Shown here piece by piece: positions 34,727 to 45,857 of a stretch of 64,000 nt of DNA (positions within the stretch are counted from its first letter, which is position 1; each line of letters begins with the position of its first letter). Made by a program: the position numbers and the translations under genes. Source of the DNA: Xanthostigma xanthostigma (lineage: Eukaryota; Arthropoda; Insecta; Raphidioptera; Raphidiidae); the NCBI GenBank assembly GCA_963575645.1, contig OY754465.1, positions 60,659,901 through 60,723,900 of the forward strand, written 5' to 3'. The notes below the pieces were generated by a model, which did no database searches, had not been told where the DNA came from, and saw only the letters and a list, made by a program, of their open reading frames with translations.

Positions 34727-35117
34727 CTGTATAATCTCTTTATAACGAATTTTAAGGGACCGAACATTTTTTTCGTTATAAAGAATTTTCGTTATATGCG
34801 GAGGGAAGAAAGAAAAATAACCAATTTTTCAATGTGGTTGAATAATCTTCATTAAATAATAGGAATTTTTCGATAAGTTTGGCGTCATCAAGTGCTTGTT
34901 GAATAGATGGTGATGGTTCAGAATGGTCCTCTTTATGTCTGTAAACATATGCTGACGCCTAAATATGAACATATTTCTTCGTAATAGAGAATGGCTGTTG
35001 CGTTATAAAGAGGGTATTAATGTATAGGTTTTAAGGTAAACCAACCAAATCGTAAAAATTTCGACGTTATAGGGAGTTTTTCGTTATAACGAAGAACGTT
35101 ATAAAGAGTTTACACTG
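34727..35117. mobile_element. pogo/Tigger-like element, copy 2
   Basis: Nearly identical to 18082-18472 over its whole length, with the same ends and TA on both sides (34725-34726 and 35118-35119). The near-identity indicates recent activity or homogenisation. It lies next to a 5' fragment of a more diverged relative. Confidence 0.85.
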
Positions 35118-35119
35118 TA

Positions 35120-36988
35120 TTTGTGAAAATACTTTATCAAAATTATAATTTTTAGATCATAAACTTTCTGCGTATTTATATTAATAGATACTATTAATTA
35201 TTATAAATAATTAAATTTAAAAAAAAAACGCCTTCAATTGATATACAGCTTCAATTACTTACACCTATTAGTGATATTTTTAATGCAAAATTGAATAGCG
35301 TATAAGAACTAATTAATTTTCGTCACATAAATTACGGATATACGGCAAACCGGAAGTGACCGTGTTACCAAAAATAAATAGCCATATTGCGCACGCTCCA
35401 TAGATTCAAGGATGTGCAGTAGGTATCGTCGTCTAAGCCCTTACTTCGTTCAGGTGCAGAATTTCTATAAACTTAATATACCCTTGTCTATTTTTCAAAG
35501 TATACATAATTATTGACGAATTGATTTGGATTACCCTGAAGCGAAAGTAAAAAGTCAGGTAGAATTTCTTAGTTTTTATTTCAATAGTAATATAGGTACA
35601 TAATAATAATAAATTATACTCCATTAAATACTGTGTTACCTCAAGAATGAATAAATAATCAGAAATATAGCTCTATTACGGTATGATCAATTCTATCCTG
35701 AAACGGTCAGTGCTGTACTTCGAGTGCTGGAAGGTTTGCAGCGAATTGTTTCTTACGCATCGGGTTTAATAAGACATTTTTTATCGAGATACTTGAATTA
35801 TTTCATTTTAAAATTGTGCTTGCTTTGATAGTAAAACATATTTTTTTTAAACAATAATTGCCGTAATACTCGTATATAGGTAGATTAATTAGGAACGCCT
35901 ATGGAAAGCAATAAAATTCCATCTTTTGCTTGGAACCAAGGTTGCGAATCCGCCGGTAGCCACTTAAAATTCGCTGCCTCCGAGTTATGCTTCTGGTTAT
36001 TTACTTGTTCTTGGGGTATATTACCGTGGAAAGCAAAATAAAATTTAATGTTAATGTCGGTTTCTGGTACGATTTTCAATGGTCAAAGTCGTAGATATCA
36101 GACATCGAACAAACCATGTAAAGATAATTTTCTTTTGAATGTATCATTAATTTTTTTTTTAATATTTCTTGGTAATATTTCGATGTATCCAATCTTAAAA
36201 CAATCTTTTTTATCATCTAAAGTTAGTATTCAGCAATATTGTAGATTTTTGTATTAGTAGAGCTTAAAAAATAAAATCATAAAAAAGTAGTTCCGAGTAA
36301 GACAGTTGTTGCCTTAAATTCATTGGATACTGTCGTGTTTAATTAACCTAAAAAAATAACGTTTAGAAAAACTTATATAAAATTCGTTCACTTGACCGTC
36401 GGATCATAACATAGTTTTTGAGCTGTATGCACTGCTATTGCTTCTATAAGAATATTTTCAAGACCGAAATTAAGATATTGAATACCAAGGTCAACACTGA
36501 TGTGATCAGATTTCCACAAGACACCGCAATATGACCAAAAATATTACGTTAAAGTATCGGAAATATCTATAGATAGGCACAGATCAGCTCAAATCTGAAC
36601 TAAAAAATGCACTATCCTTGATTATATATCAGTTTTGCCGCCGCTTCCTCTGCCCTGTGCAATAAATAACTGTAAATAATTTGTATTTACTCCGTGGTAA
36701 ATCGATTAGATGAGAGTAGGTACGTCAAAATTACAAATTGAGCAACAAAATAAAAATATTAATTTAATTAAATAATCATGTGAAAATATTCATCGACAGA
36801 ATGCGATTTTACTTAATTTTTATAAGAACTATAATAGAAATCATAATAAAACAATATTTGAATGATTTATCCCCGAAACATGAAATATACCACTTTTGTT
36901 GAGACTTTACCGTCCCTAGGTCATGTCCTGGATGAAATTATTAGAGACATCCATCTTCAGTCAGACAAAAGAAAAACCGAAGGTATTA
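35120..36988. other. No gene recognised
   Basis: Long AT-rich stretch with small frames on both strands (about 35433-36257), none with a domain. No repeat partner was seen. Confidence 0.4.
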
Positions 36989-36993
36989 TGCTG

Positions 36994-37459
36994 AGTTGCA
37001 GAAAGGATTGTCAAAAAAATTGATTTAACAGTGACCTTAGACTGTAATCATATTTAATAACAGTTTCCATCATCAAGAGCAGTCTAATGTCGTATTCAAT
37101 CATATAGAATATTAAATTGTACTCACACAAAAACAAAAGATTGTTCTACGTAGTAAATGCTAAATTTTAATCAAAATGCGTAGAAAAACGTTTTTTTAAA
37201 GTCGAAACTAAACAAAAAAAACAATGCTAAATACATGTATATGTCGCCGGGATATTGTCACATCCGTGATTTTGTAATTTCACTAAGTGAAATTATAATA
37301 TCACGGGTTTGACAATATCCCGGCGACATAAACACAGTTTAAGAAAAATATCGTTTCTATAGATCAATTATTTTTCGAACAGGATCGATCATTGAAATAT
37401 GTATGATCACAATCTAAGATCATTATCAAATCAAATTTTCTGACAATGCTTTCTGCAAC
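36994..37459. mobile_element. Foldback family GTTGCAG, copy A
   Basis: The left end GTTGCAGAAAGGATTGTCA, then GTGACCTTAGACTGTAATCA, is inverted at the right end (TGATCACAATCTAAGATCAT, then TGACAATGCTTTCTGCAAC). It carries a hairpin MITE (37241-37329), and a hAT element begins directly at its right end. Copies B (46459) and C (50016) share the ends and interior blocks such as CGATTAAACG-like and GAAACAACG-like segments. Confidence 0.75.
37241..37329. mobile_element. Hairpin MITE, 89 bp
   Basis: An almost perfect palindrome: ATGTCGCCGGGATATTGTCA at the left, TGACAATATCCCGGCGACAT at the right, and TTTCACT/AAGTGAAA at the centre. It lies inside foldback copy A. Confidence 0.8.
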
Positions 37460-37662
37460 TAGGGCCCGATCTAGGGGGGGGGGGGAGCAAACCGGGTTAT
37501 TGCCCGGGGCGGCAAAATTGAGGGCGGCGCGGCGGCGGCGGCGAAAATTTGATTGATGGTTTAACAAAAAAAAATTACACCATCTATGGAACAACGTATG
37601 ATGGGTAAAAGGCGGCAAATATTATTTTGTCCGGAGCGGAGAAATAGCTGGATCGGGCCCTG
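37460..37662. mobile_element. hAT-type MITE with TSD TCTGCAAC
   Basis: The ends are TAGGGCCCGATCTAG and TGGATCGGGCCCTG. The octamer TCTGCAAC is exact on both sides (37452-37459 and 37663-37670). The target is the very end of foldback copy A. The interior is GC-rich (G run and a GGCGGC run). Confidence 0.9.
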
Positions 37663-37670
37663 TCTGCAAC

Positions 37671-38152
37671 CGACCATTATTTTATTAACCTTAACATTAT
37701 GATTTGATTTAAATTTCTGCATATATCACGCGACGGTTACCAACTATCCCCCAAATCTCCTAAAAATTACCTTCCGTTGTAGTTCTAGAATCGCTCTAAA
37801 ACTTGATTAACAAAAACATCTAGAATTGAGATGTATAATTTAATACGAGAAACGGACCATCGTTCTGAAACAGGGTTAACCAGATTGCGAGTATCGCATT
37901 TTGACCAGCCCTGCACTGTTTAAACATTAAGAGGATATGTCAGTCCGGTGTTATGATTAATGTTTAACATATTAGGTGGTCTTTAATGAAGCACAATAGA
38001 CTATTTTATACATTTTATTTTTAACATTAATCTAGGTAGATTTAATATAGACATCTTTAGTCAATTCATTATATATTATACTTGCTACGAAATGTTCACT
38101 AATGGGAAGGTATTTTTCAAATTCTTTTAGAAATATTGAAACTTCATTTTAT
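37671..38152. other. No gene recognised
   Basis: AT-rich sequence without visible structure. Confidence 0.4.
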
Positions 38153-38745
38153 ACAAAAAAAATTGGTTGTCTGTAAAGTCGGTTTACGGACGATAGTTTT
38201 ACGTGATAACGTATTCCGTAATACATAACCTAAATTTATATAATAATTATAATAATTCGAATCTATGATGTTGCATCTTTCGCTTCAAATTTAGGTTAAT
38301 TTTATTTATTTAAATTACTCACCATATAATATAATTGTTTTTTTTAACTTTCTTTCTTTCGTATTTATTTTAAGTCTCAAAGATTAGCTGTCATAATATT
38401 TATAAAACAATTGTTTCACTGTTTATAATATAAAATTCCAAAACCTACTTACAATATTTAAGTATTTTCATACGTCAAAAAATTGATTTTTATAATGATA
38501 AAATTTGTAAGAAAACGATTTTTTCGAGAGATGAGACCTAGCTAAAACGATTTTTTTCCCCCCAAAATCCCTTTTCAGTAAATTTCATCCAAATCGTTAG
38601 GGCCGTTTTCGAGAAAAGCACGCACAGGGTCAGGCGGAACGTTACGAACGTTACACTTTTTCGTGCATGCAGCCGGTGTTTTATCAATTTATAAGATTGG
38701 TGATTCATCAATTTATAAGACGTTATCACGTCAAAAAAATTGTAT
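38153..38745 (+). repeat. Long dispersed repeat, copy 1 (partner at 51397)
   Basis: From TTGGTTGTCTGTAAAGTCGG to AAGACGTTATCACGTCAAAA the sequence matches 51397-52130 closely. It includes TCGAGAGATGAGACCTAGCT, AAATTTCATCCAAATCGTTA and CACAGGGTCAGGCGGAACGT. No coding frame persists in both copies except one short open stretch, so it is probably a non-autonomous mobile element. Confidence 0.8.
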
Positions 38746-39018
38746 TTGATTTTTTTAATATTTTTACTGTAGCGACATCGAAAAACAAAACTTCACATTA
38801 TTATATACCTATGAAGTTTCTTGTAATTAATGTAGTTTTTCTTCTGACGAAATTTCTTTGTAATAAAAATTCCTGGTTCAAACCAGTGAAAGAGTTTTTA
38901 AAACCGTCCAGTAGTTTTTGAGTTTATTCTTTAAAATACAAATCTTTTCTCTTCATAATATAAGAATAGATTGTAAATTTAATAGAGAGATTATTAATTG
39001 TATATTGTAGACACAACA

Positions 39019-39051
39019 CTGACCTCAGTTATCGAGCGTCTATAGTCTACA
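39019..39051 (+). repeat. Short dispersed motif
   Basis: GACCTCAGTTATCGAGCGTC followed by TATAGTCTAC is the best match to the copy at 6411. Partial copies occur at 21010, 21361 (inverted), 40331 and 40549. Confidence 0.6.
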
Positions 39052-39252
39052 ATTTATCTATCGACAGATTAGTAATAGTTTTTCAAGTAAATAAAAAGTT
39101 TTACACAATTTTTCAGACATGTATAATATGTGTACAAATCTTTAATGTTTATAAAAAATAATTTAAATAATTTCAGTACTGTTACTCAAGGGCACAATGT
39201 TACATCTAAATAACTTCAGTAACTTATCAAGTAGCTCAAGGAATCTCCATCT

Positions 39253-39387
39253 CATGCTGGTATAATATTATATAATGCACTCCCTGACCACATTAAAAAT
39301 ATTAAAAATTCTAATACATTCAAGAGAAAATTAAAAACATTTTTGGCAAATAATAGTTTCTATGACATATCAGAATATTTAAATTAA
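39253..39387 (+). pseudogene. C-terminal relic of a non-LTR retrotransposon
   Basis: The frame reads HAGIILYNALPDHIKNIKNS, then NTFKRKLKTFLANNSFYDIS, and ends EYLN and a stop. The YNALP...IK...F+++L pattern is the usual C-terminus of Jockey/CR1-like ORF2 proteins and resembles the end of the LINE at 61749. Upstream, the frame is closed by a stop near the AAGTAGCTC segment, so it is a dead fragment. Confidence 0.65.
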
Positions 39388-39937
39388 AAAAATTGATGAT
39401 GTACACTAAAATATTGTTGGGTATTCTTTGTATTTACTTTGTATACTATATGACGATTCTATATACATGTAATAGGTCTTTGATGAATAAAGTATCATAT
39501 CACGATTGAAATAATACTCATAGAATAATTCGTCTTCTCGAAAAGTTTTAATAGGTACTAAGTAATGAATGAAATCCCCTGTATTTACACGAGATGCTTT
39601 ACCTCCCCCACGCTCCACCTCAACTATAAATCTAATGTGGCTTGAGTTGCGAGAAAACAGGCCGTTTTTGCGTGATTCTCGCACAACTTTTGTGTAACCG
39701 CTTTAAATTGGCAAATTGAACTTATCTGGCATTCAAAACTCGATGAGTAAATATTATAAACCCATAAGTGCTAACTGGAAATCATGAAGTCAAGAAGATA
39801 AATCTAAACCCACATATACAGGATATCCCCGATCCCAGGAGGAACCAGTCAAACTGCAGGGGTGTATTCCTTAGTTCATTTTAAACAAGAAAAGCTATAG
39901 CAGATAGGTCCGATTCAGAAAGATTAATAGACGCTAA

Positions 39938-40329
39938 CAGAGCCGTAACTAGTTTTTTTGGGGCCCTGACAAAACCTCATCACTGCCCCCCCTTCCACTA
40001 TATATTTTATGAATTAAATAAAGATACTTATTTTTTCAAAATAGTAGTTTTAACCAGTAGTACAAACCTGAGAAACAAATTTTTGAGGGCGCTAAAGGTT
40101 CACTGATTGCTACGAACAATTTTTAAATTTTCGTGTATTTTTCTGGTTCTTTTTTTAGTTACTATGTTGTTAGGACATTAATAGGAAGGGGGGAGGCAGG
40201 TTACTATTTTCGGACAGATTCCCAAAAAGTTGTCGAGAGACGTACAGTTTTTTATTATAATAATGCGAATTTGTTATCTTTCTGGGGCTCCTTTTCCATC
40301 TGGGTCCTGTTGCTCCTGTTACGGCCCTG
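39938..40329. mobile_element. hAT-type element
   Basis: The ends are CAGAGCCGTAACTAG and CTGTTACGGCCCTG. The flanking octamers GACGCTAA and TACGCTGA agree at six of eight positions, so the duplication is old or partly changed. A short frame on each strand is without motif. Confidence 0.75.
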
Positions 40330-40339
40330 TACGCTGATG

Positions 40340-40728
40340 ATGTCAGCTGTTTGACGTCTATAAACAACAATCTCTCTCTTTTGGGAAGATTAGAGGTTTA
40401 TGGCTATAAAGTACTATAATATGACACATTGTGCCGCATAACGTCATAATGGCCGATCAAGTGTTGAACAGTCTCAATTACGTAAATTGAATATCTTCGT
40501 TGAATTTAAAAATACTGAGATAATGTTTGCAGCATTTTTAAAGTTATCCTCGTCTATAATCTACAATCCTCTCTTTCTCTTGGGAAGATTAGCGATGTTA
40601 AAGAAAACTATTAATATGACACATTGTGCCGCATAACGACCAAGTGTTGAACAGTCTCAATTACAAAAAATTGAATATGTTCGTTGAATTTGTAGTTAAA
40701 TTTTTAAAGTTATCCTTATTATGATGTG
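40340..40728. repeat. Tandem duplication of about 200 bp
   Basis: Blocks CTATAAACAACAATCTCTCT / CTATAATCTACAATCCTCTC, TTGGGAAGATTAG, ATATGACACATTGTGCCGCA, AAGTGTTGAACAGTCTCAAT and TTTTTAAAGTTATCC occur twice in order. The first copy begins near 40345 and the second near 40553. Each copy starts with part of the short TCTATA-motif. Confidence 0.8.
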
Positions 40729-40839
40729 ACATCATTATTAACATTATCGTCAAGTGAAAACTTCTAAGTTCCAATAAAATTGCTTTTATCTGTAAACCAC
40801 GCGTGTAATCCGGACCTGTGTTAGTTCGATGGCCATACT

Positions 40840-41575
40840 ATGAACATAAACGTGGGCGTTTTAAATTTAAAGTTAAAGAGAATGACTCACGGTTATAATG
40901 TCAGGCGGCGTCGAGCGCCCCTTCGAGGCGTCCGCGCGTTCCTCCAGCTTGCCCGCGGGATACGTTTTGTTCGTCTCCTCGGGGTGCCAAACACCTGTAG
41001 AGGCGACGGTCGTCACTCAGTGACGAAACACTCACACATACACTCAGACCCACTACAAACAAGCACACTAACAACAACAACAACAATAGAGCACAAACAA
41101 ACAACAATGGTTCATGTGTAAAATATAACAAACGGCACGCGAAGACAACAAACAGACAATACTGCAACAAACAAACATATGATACTGACGGATGGAAATG
41201 AGACGCCACCTTTGCGTTTTCCGTCGACAATATCCCCCTCTACCCCACCTTTATTCTCTCTTGTAATGCAATCATAATATCGCGGTGTATAATTTGCGTT
41301 TTTCTTCCTTTTTTGTTTTATTTCATTACTTGTGCCTCTTCCTCTCTATCGACAGTGTTTTATATATGTATAGCATGCATGCAGCCATGAATCCGTAAAT
41401 CCCGCCCAGTTAATAGCACCCCTAATTATGTCGATCGTCGTCACGCGCGTCGCCCGCCGTCTGTCGGACAGTAGCGGAGACGGTTCGTGTCTGCGATGAA
41501 GGGGGCAGCACGTGCAACAATCAACAAGAAAACACAACTTACCTATCGACCCCCGCTTGTGCAATGAAATCTTCA
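40840..41575. promoter_or_regulatory. CpG-richer, repeat-poor stretch 3' of the Sp-family gene
   Basis: In contrast to its surroundings this region has CG-rich blocks (GGCGGCGTCGAGCGCC near 40900 and GTCACGCGCGTCGCCCGCCG near 41440) and no repeat shared with the window. It also has CA-rich simple sequence near 41040-41110. It lies about 0.9-1.6 kb downstream of the stop codon of the Sp-family gene. A conserved enhancer or an alternative non-coding exon is possible; both are inference. Short frames on both strands here have no domain. Confidence 0.35.
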
Positions 41576-41867
41576 GCTGTAATTATGTAGAAAATAAAGA
41601 TTAAACATTTCGTATTTTTCAATTGTATATTTTTGTTTTCAACAAATATATTTTCTACACATTTAAATATTTACATCTTTACATAGGCATTTTATGTGTT
41701 CCAAAGATTGCATAATATCATTAAAATTTTATATTTCATACAATTACATTAACCAAACCAGAAATATTTTTTTTTATTCAACACGCGTGAGTAATATATA
41801 ATTTCGGGGCCCTGCTAAATTCCGGAGAAATAATAAATTACTTCATGTTGACGCGTAGAGTGCTAAT

Positions 41868-41998
41868 AATGAGCCGAAACTGTACAATAATGTATTACTA
41901 CATAGTTTCTGGGCCAATAGGAACGCGGTAGCGAGCCGAAACTGTACGGTAATGAATTATTACTGCATAGTTTCTGGACCAATAGGAACGCGGTAGCG
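41868..41998. repeat. Two-unit tandem repeat of about 66 bp
   Basis: GAGCCGAAACTGTAC, a TAATG...TTACT stretch and CATAGTTTCTGG with CCAATAGGAACGCGGTAGCG occur twice in tandem. It lies between the CpG-richer stretch and the Sp-family gene. Confidence 0.75.
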
Positions 41999-42433
41999 AT
42001 TTGTATATATGAAAACAGCATCGCAATTCAGCGAAAGTCAGGGCCATCTTGTGTGCATCGAGGGCGGTGGGTACGTCAATCAATGAAGTGATTTATTATT
42101 TCTCCCTCTTTTATAAGGGCCCCGATTACATATTATTCGTGCTAGTTAAATAAAGTATTATGTGCGACCATTGATCGACGGAGAATATTCCACTCGCGTG
42201 TTACCACACTCGCTACGCTCGTGCGGCAAATTTCACGCTCATGGAATCTTCTCCTTCTCTCACTAGTCGCACAATATACTATTATTTAACAAATATACGT
42301 AGCAAAATTAAAAAAAAAAACTACTTTGACCAAATTATTAATCTAAATAAATATTTAAAAATCTTGCCACAACTTAGTATAATTTAACTATTTTTTTATC
42401 ACTTTTTTTGAAATTCTATAAAAAATCGTAGTC

Positions 42434-45400
42434 TTAAGTAAGATATGGCAAATTAAAATAGTGCCTCGTTAACAGATCTGTTTTGGAGTCAATAAAATTA
42501 TTATGTGATAAAATATTTGCGTTTTCAATGGACGGGTCCAAAACCAAATTAGAAGCAGAAATTTCTCTCTTCAACACTAAATGATTATTATCACCAGCTG
42601 GTAAAGAACCGTACCCAAACTGAACCAAATTTGACGAATGGAACCGTTTACCAATTGAATTTGACTGATTATCAGATATGGTACCGGAACTATAGTTGAA
42701 AGGGGACTGTGATTTGTCAGATTGCTTATTATTCGATAATTGATTAAAAGGCACTAAATTGGAATCGGTCGGTAATCTGTTAGATTGATCATATGTGGGA
42801 TTGCTAGAACTATATTCATAAGGAATCAGAGTAGGTGAGGATTTTTTTGTTTTACTGTGGGATACTGAATTAATTGGACTGAAAGAAGTTGATTGATTGT
42901 CAGCAACTGGACTGGTCGAAAGTGATAAAGAATTGTAGTCGTAAGGAGACACATTTGTTGGGGATTTTTTTCCTTGATTATCAGACACTATATTGGTATG
43001 ACTGAAAGGCACTGAACTAGAAGCAACAGTTTCTTTTTTTGGTTGATCAAATATGGAATTGGTTGCTAACGATAAATGATTGTAATCGTAAGGAAGCAAA
43101 TTTGTCGTCGGCGATTTCGTCGATGAATCATTATCAGATGCGGATTTGAAAGACATTAAACTCGAGGCGTTTGCTTCTTTTGTCACACTCTGGTTGTTAA
43201 TGGGGCTGTAACTATAAGAAGTCTGCTGCTTATCCGATGTCGTCGAAGAAGGTGTCGTATCATTGTTCTTCTTCTCCTTTTTGGGATTAGCGTGGGTCTT
43301 TTCGTGCTTCTTGAGATGATCGGATCGGATAAACTTCTTGGGACATTCTTTGCACTGATAGCGCTTGTCTCCGGTGTGTGTCCGATAATGACGTTGGCAT
43401 TCGTCCGACCTGGTGAAGCGCTTCCCGCAGAAAGACCAAGCGCAACCGTAAGGACGCTCACCCGTATGGGATCTGATGTGAGCTAAAAGATGCGACGTCT
43501 TTCCATATTTCTTCTCACAACCCGGATAATGACAAATGTGAACTCTTTTACCGGCGCCCTTTCTCTGCTGCGTTCCCGAGTCGTTGAGACAATTGGGACA
43601 GTTGCACTTGTTCAAACCGCTACGCCTCGCAGTCGCCTGACCGTTGTACTTCATCGTGTCGAAGGTGAAGGTCTGCTGCCAAGGCAGGATTGCCGCTCGA
43701 TAACTTTGGGACTGAGGTGGAGGTGGGGGAGGTGCGTAGCCACCGTACTGATTGTAGTACAACGAATAGCCGTTGTAGGCGCCGTCACTTCCGGTCGAAC
43801 TGACTGTCGTCGCCGGTGAAACCGCGCCATATTCGCCGCCTGTTGAAGATAGCGGCGAATAATCTTGCCGACTCGGGTAGTAGTGGTTGCACGTGTTTGT
43901 TAGGAGTGACAGTGATGGCATCTGTAAAGAACAATGGGAAAATTTTATAAAAATGAAGAAATCAATAACTGTGAAATTACATATTCTGTTTCAAGCCTTG
44001 TCATTTTTATGGATTAAATTATTTTGCGGTTCTATTAAAGTCGGATTATTTCAACATTTTTTTTTAATTTGCTAAATGAATTATTATGTTTAGATTTCGT
44101 TGCTGTTTAATATTCATATTTTTATCAAATTAGCAATCCTTTTTCAGATCGCTGTTCATAAGTTTTAAATGTAGTTAATCTTAAATAATTACGAATAATT
44201 ATACTTTTACATAAATTAGTTGTTATTATATTAACAACAGATATAAGATTTGTTTTCTGTCTTGATTGGTTAGTGTGAGTTTTTACGATTCTGCAAGAAT
44301 ACTAGAAACAACTCCGTGCAAAGCACTTCACTTTGGCTTTGTGTAGTTTTAATAGAAAAGTGTTGATTTATGTCTCTGTAGTAAGACTTTGAAAATAGTT
44401 ATTTAAAATAATTTTTTTAAATAGTATAAGTTACTATATTAGTGACGAAACAAAAGGCCCCTTAAAACTGTTTTTTGTCCAATTAAAAAAAAAATAAACA
44501 AATAATACATTAATTATTTAAGTAGATTTAAAACTGAGCAACATGAAATGCTCTGCACTATTTTGGTGGAAAAGAAACATTTTCTAATTTTGTAAATAAA
44601 GATAACGTGTAATTAAAAAAAATAGTTTTTGTTGCGCTAATTTTGCAAACGATATAACGTCCAGCACCCGGTCTACTAATAATTTTAAACATTTTTTTTT
44701 AATATATTCCTTGAAAATACACAACAGTTATTCGATATTATTGTTTTTAAACATGATGTCATCGTACATCTGTATTAAATATAGTGCATATATATTTTTT
44801 TTCTTAATCCAGTATAAATTTTGTAAACACAAATATTATTTTTTTTTAATTAATCTAGTAAAAATGTTGTAAATACAAAAATCATTTTTTTCTTGTTTTT
44901 GGAAAGATGTGTAATTTTAACAATTCTTTAAAAAAAACTTCGTTTTTGTGGCTTTATAGAGATTATTTTTTCCCGTAAACTACAGTTTATACTTAAAAAA
45001 TTAAGATAACTATCTGCATAGATATTTCCATTTTAATGAAATTGCAGTAGTTTTTCTGTTAATTTATAAGAAATAATCCGTTTATCACACATAATTTAAC
45101 ATTTAAAAAAAATTAATAGCGCAAATATAGCTATTGTTTACTACAATTTATTATTAAGAAACACCCTCTGTAGAATCACGGAATCACAACCTTAGTTTCT
45201 AGCTACTGATCTAGAAATTATTATTACAGACGCTAGACAACAAAGGTCGATAGCGTCTTATTTTCTAGAGATATATTAATATTGGTTTAAATTTAACTAA
45301 GTTCAATGATCCTTGAATAATCGATATTTATATTTATTTATATAATAGGTATGTAAGTGTTCGAAGTGAATATTTGGAACAAACAAATTCGCTACTATGG

Positions 45401-45630
45401 TCGATGCACCTTTTTGTTGTATTTGTGTGTTAATAAAAAAAAAAAATTCGCTACTAATTTGTTTGAAAAAATTAAGCGCTATTTAAATTGATTTGAATTG
45501 AATAATTCGATTTCGGAGAAACAATCAAGTCCATAAAATATACAGGTCCTTAGAGCGTGAGTCGATTGATTTCACTCACCTGTTGATGTATGTGAGGATT
45601 GTACTGAGAATAAAACTCGGCAGTGGCCAT
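42434..45630 (-). CDS. Sp/Buttonhead-family zinc-finger transcription factor
   Basis: Two coding exons: 45630-45580 (17 codons, [17 protein letters not shown]) and 43921-42434. The donor CAG/GTGAGT, the acceptor TTCTTTACAG and phase 0 fit, giving 512 residues. The ATG at 43921 is then internal. In order: an SP-box-like [10 protein letters not shown] (residues about 19-28), a Tyr/Pro-rich part, a Buttonhead box CNCPNC (123-128), three C2H2 fingers (about 147-227), and a long Ser/Asn-rich tail with four to five imperfect repeats of about 45 residues centred on PYDY. The base-contacting residues of the fingers (K-H-A, R-E-R, R-H-K) are those of Sp factors, so GC/GT-box binding is expected. Outside these it is diverged: finger 1 ends RSHTGERP instead of RWHTGERP, and finger 2 has RSDECQRH instead of RSDELQRH. 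A nuclear transcription factor of the Sp5/btd type is likely; the exact orthologue is open. Confidence 0.88.
43922..45579 (-). other. Intron of the Sp-family gene
   Basis: GT...AG intron of 1658 bp between the two coding exons. It is AT-rich. No gene or complete transposon was seen in it; part of the GACGCT-type short motif lies near 45229. Confidence 0.8.
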
Positions 45631-45670
45631 ATCAACGTCAACACAATCTTTAATCGATTCACTAAACAGA

Positions 45671-45707
45671 TAATGACACGGACACACTGTAACTATGCGC
45701 GTTTATA
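45671..45707 (-). promoter_or_regulatory. Core promoter of the Sp-family gene: TATA and initiator
   Basis: On the minus strand TATAAA lies at 45707-45702. The initiator-like TCATTA (arthropod consensus TCAKTY) is placed 31 bases downstream, with its A at 45674. The predicted 5' UTR is about 44 bases. The frame before the ATG is open for 24 codons without another ATG, so 45630 is the start. Confidence 0.6.
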
Positions 45708-45826
45708 GGTGGGTTGTTTTTTTTTATAATTACAGCTTACGTGATATACGCCACCTCACACCGATATTTAATAACTGACCAGAATCGGTCTCGTCGCATC
45801 CGAGATTTCCTATAACCAGTATTTAA

Positions 45827-45857
45827 CGGGGCGGAGTCAATGCCAAGCAGCTCCAAT
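45827..45857. promoter_or_regulatory. GC box and CCAAT box upstream of the Sp-family gene
   Basis: GGGGCGGAG (about 45828-45836) and CCAAT (45853-45857) lie about 155-185 bases before the predicted start of transcription, in a GC-richer block. GGGGCGGAG is an Sp-type site, so self-regulation is possible but not shown. Confidence 0.4.

Noticed and set aside
42092..42097. Poly(A) signal of the Sp-family gene (AATAAA on the minus strand)
   Set aside because: The hexamer is there about 340 bases after the stop, but in such AT-rich DNA it is expected by chance and no supporting downstream element could be judged.
43490..43819. Plus-strand frame of 109 codons across the Sp-family exon
   Set aside because: Antisense to the conserved finger and Buttonhead-box coding sequence, with no domain of its own.
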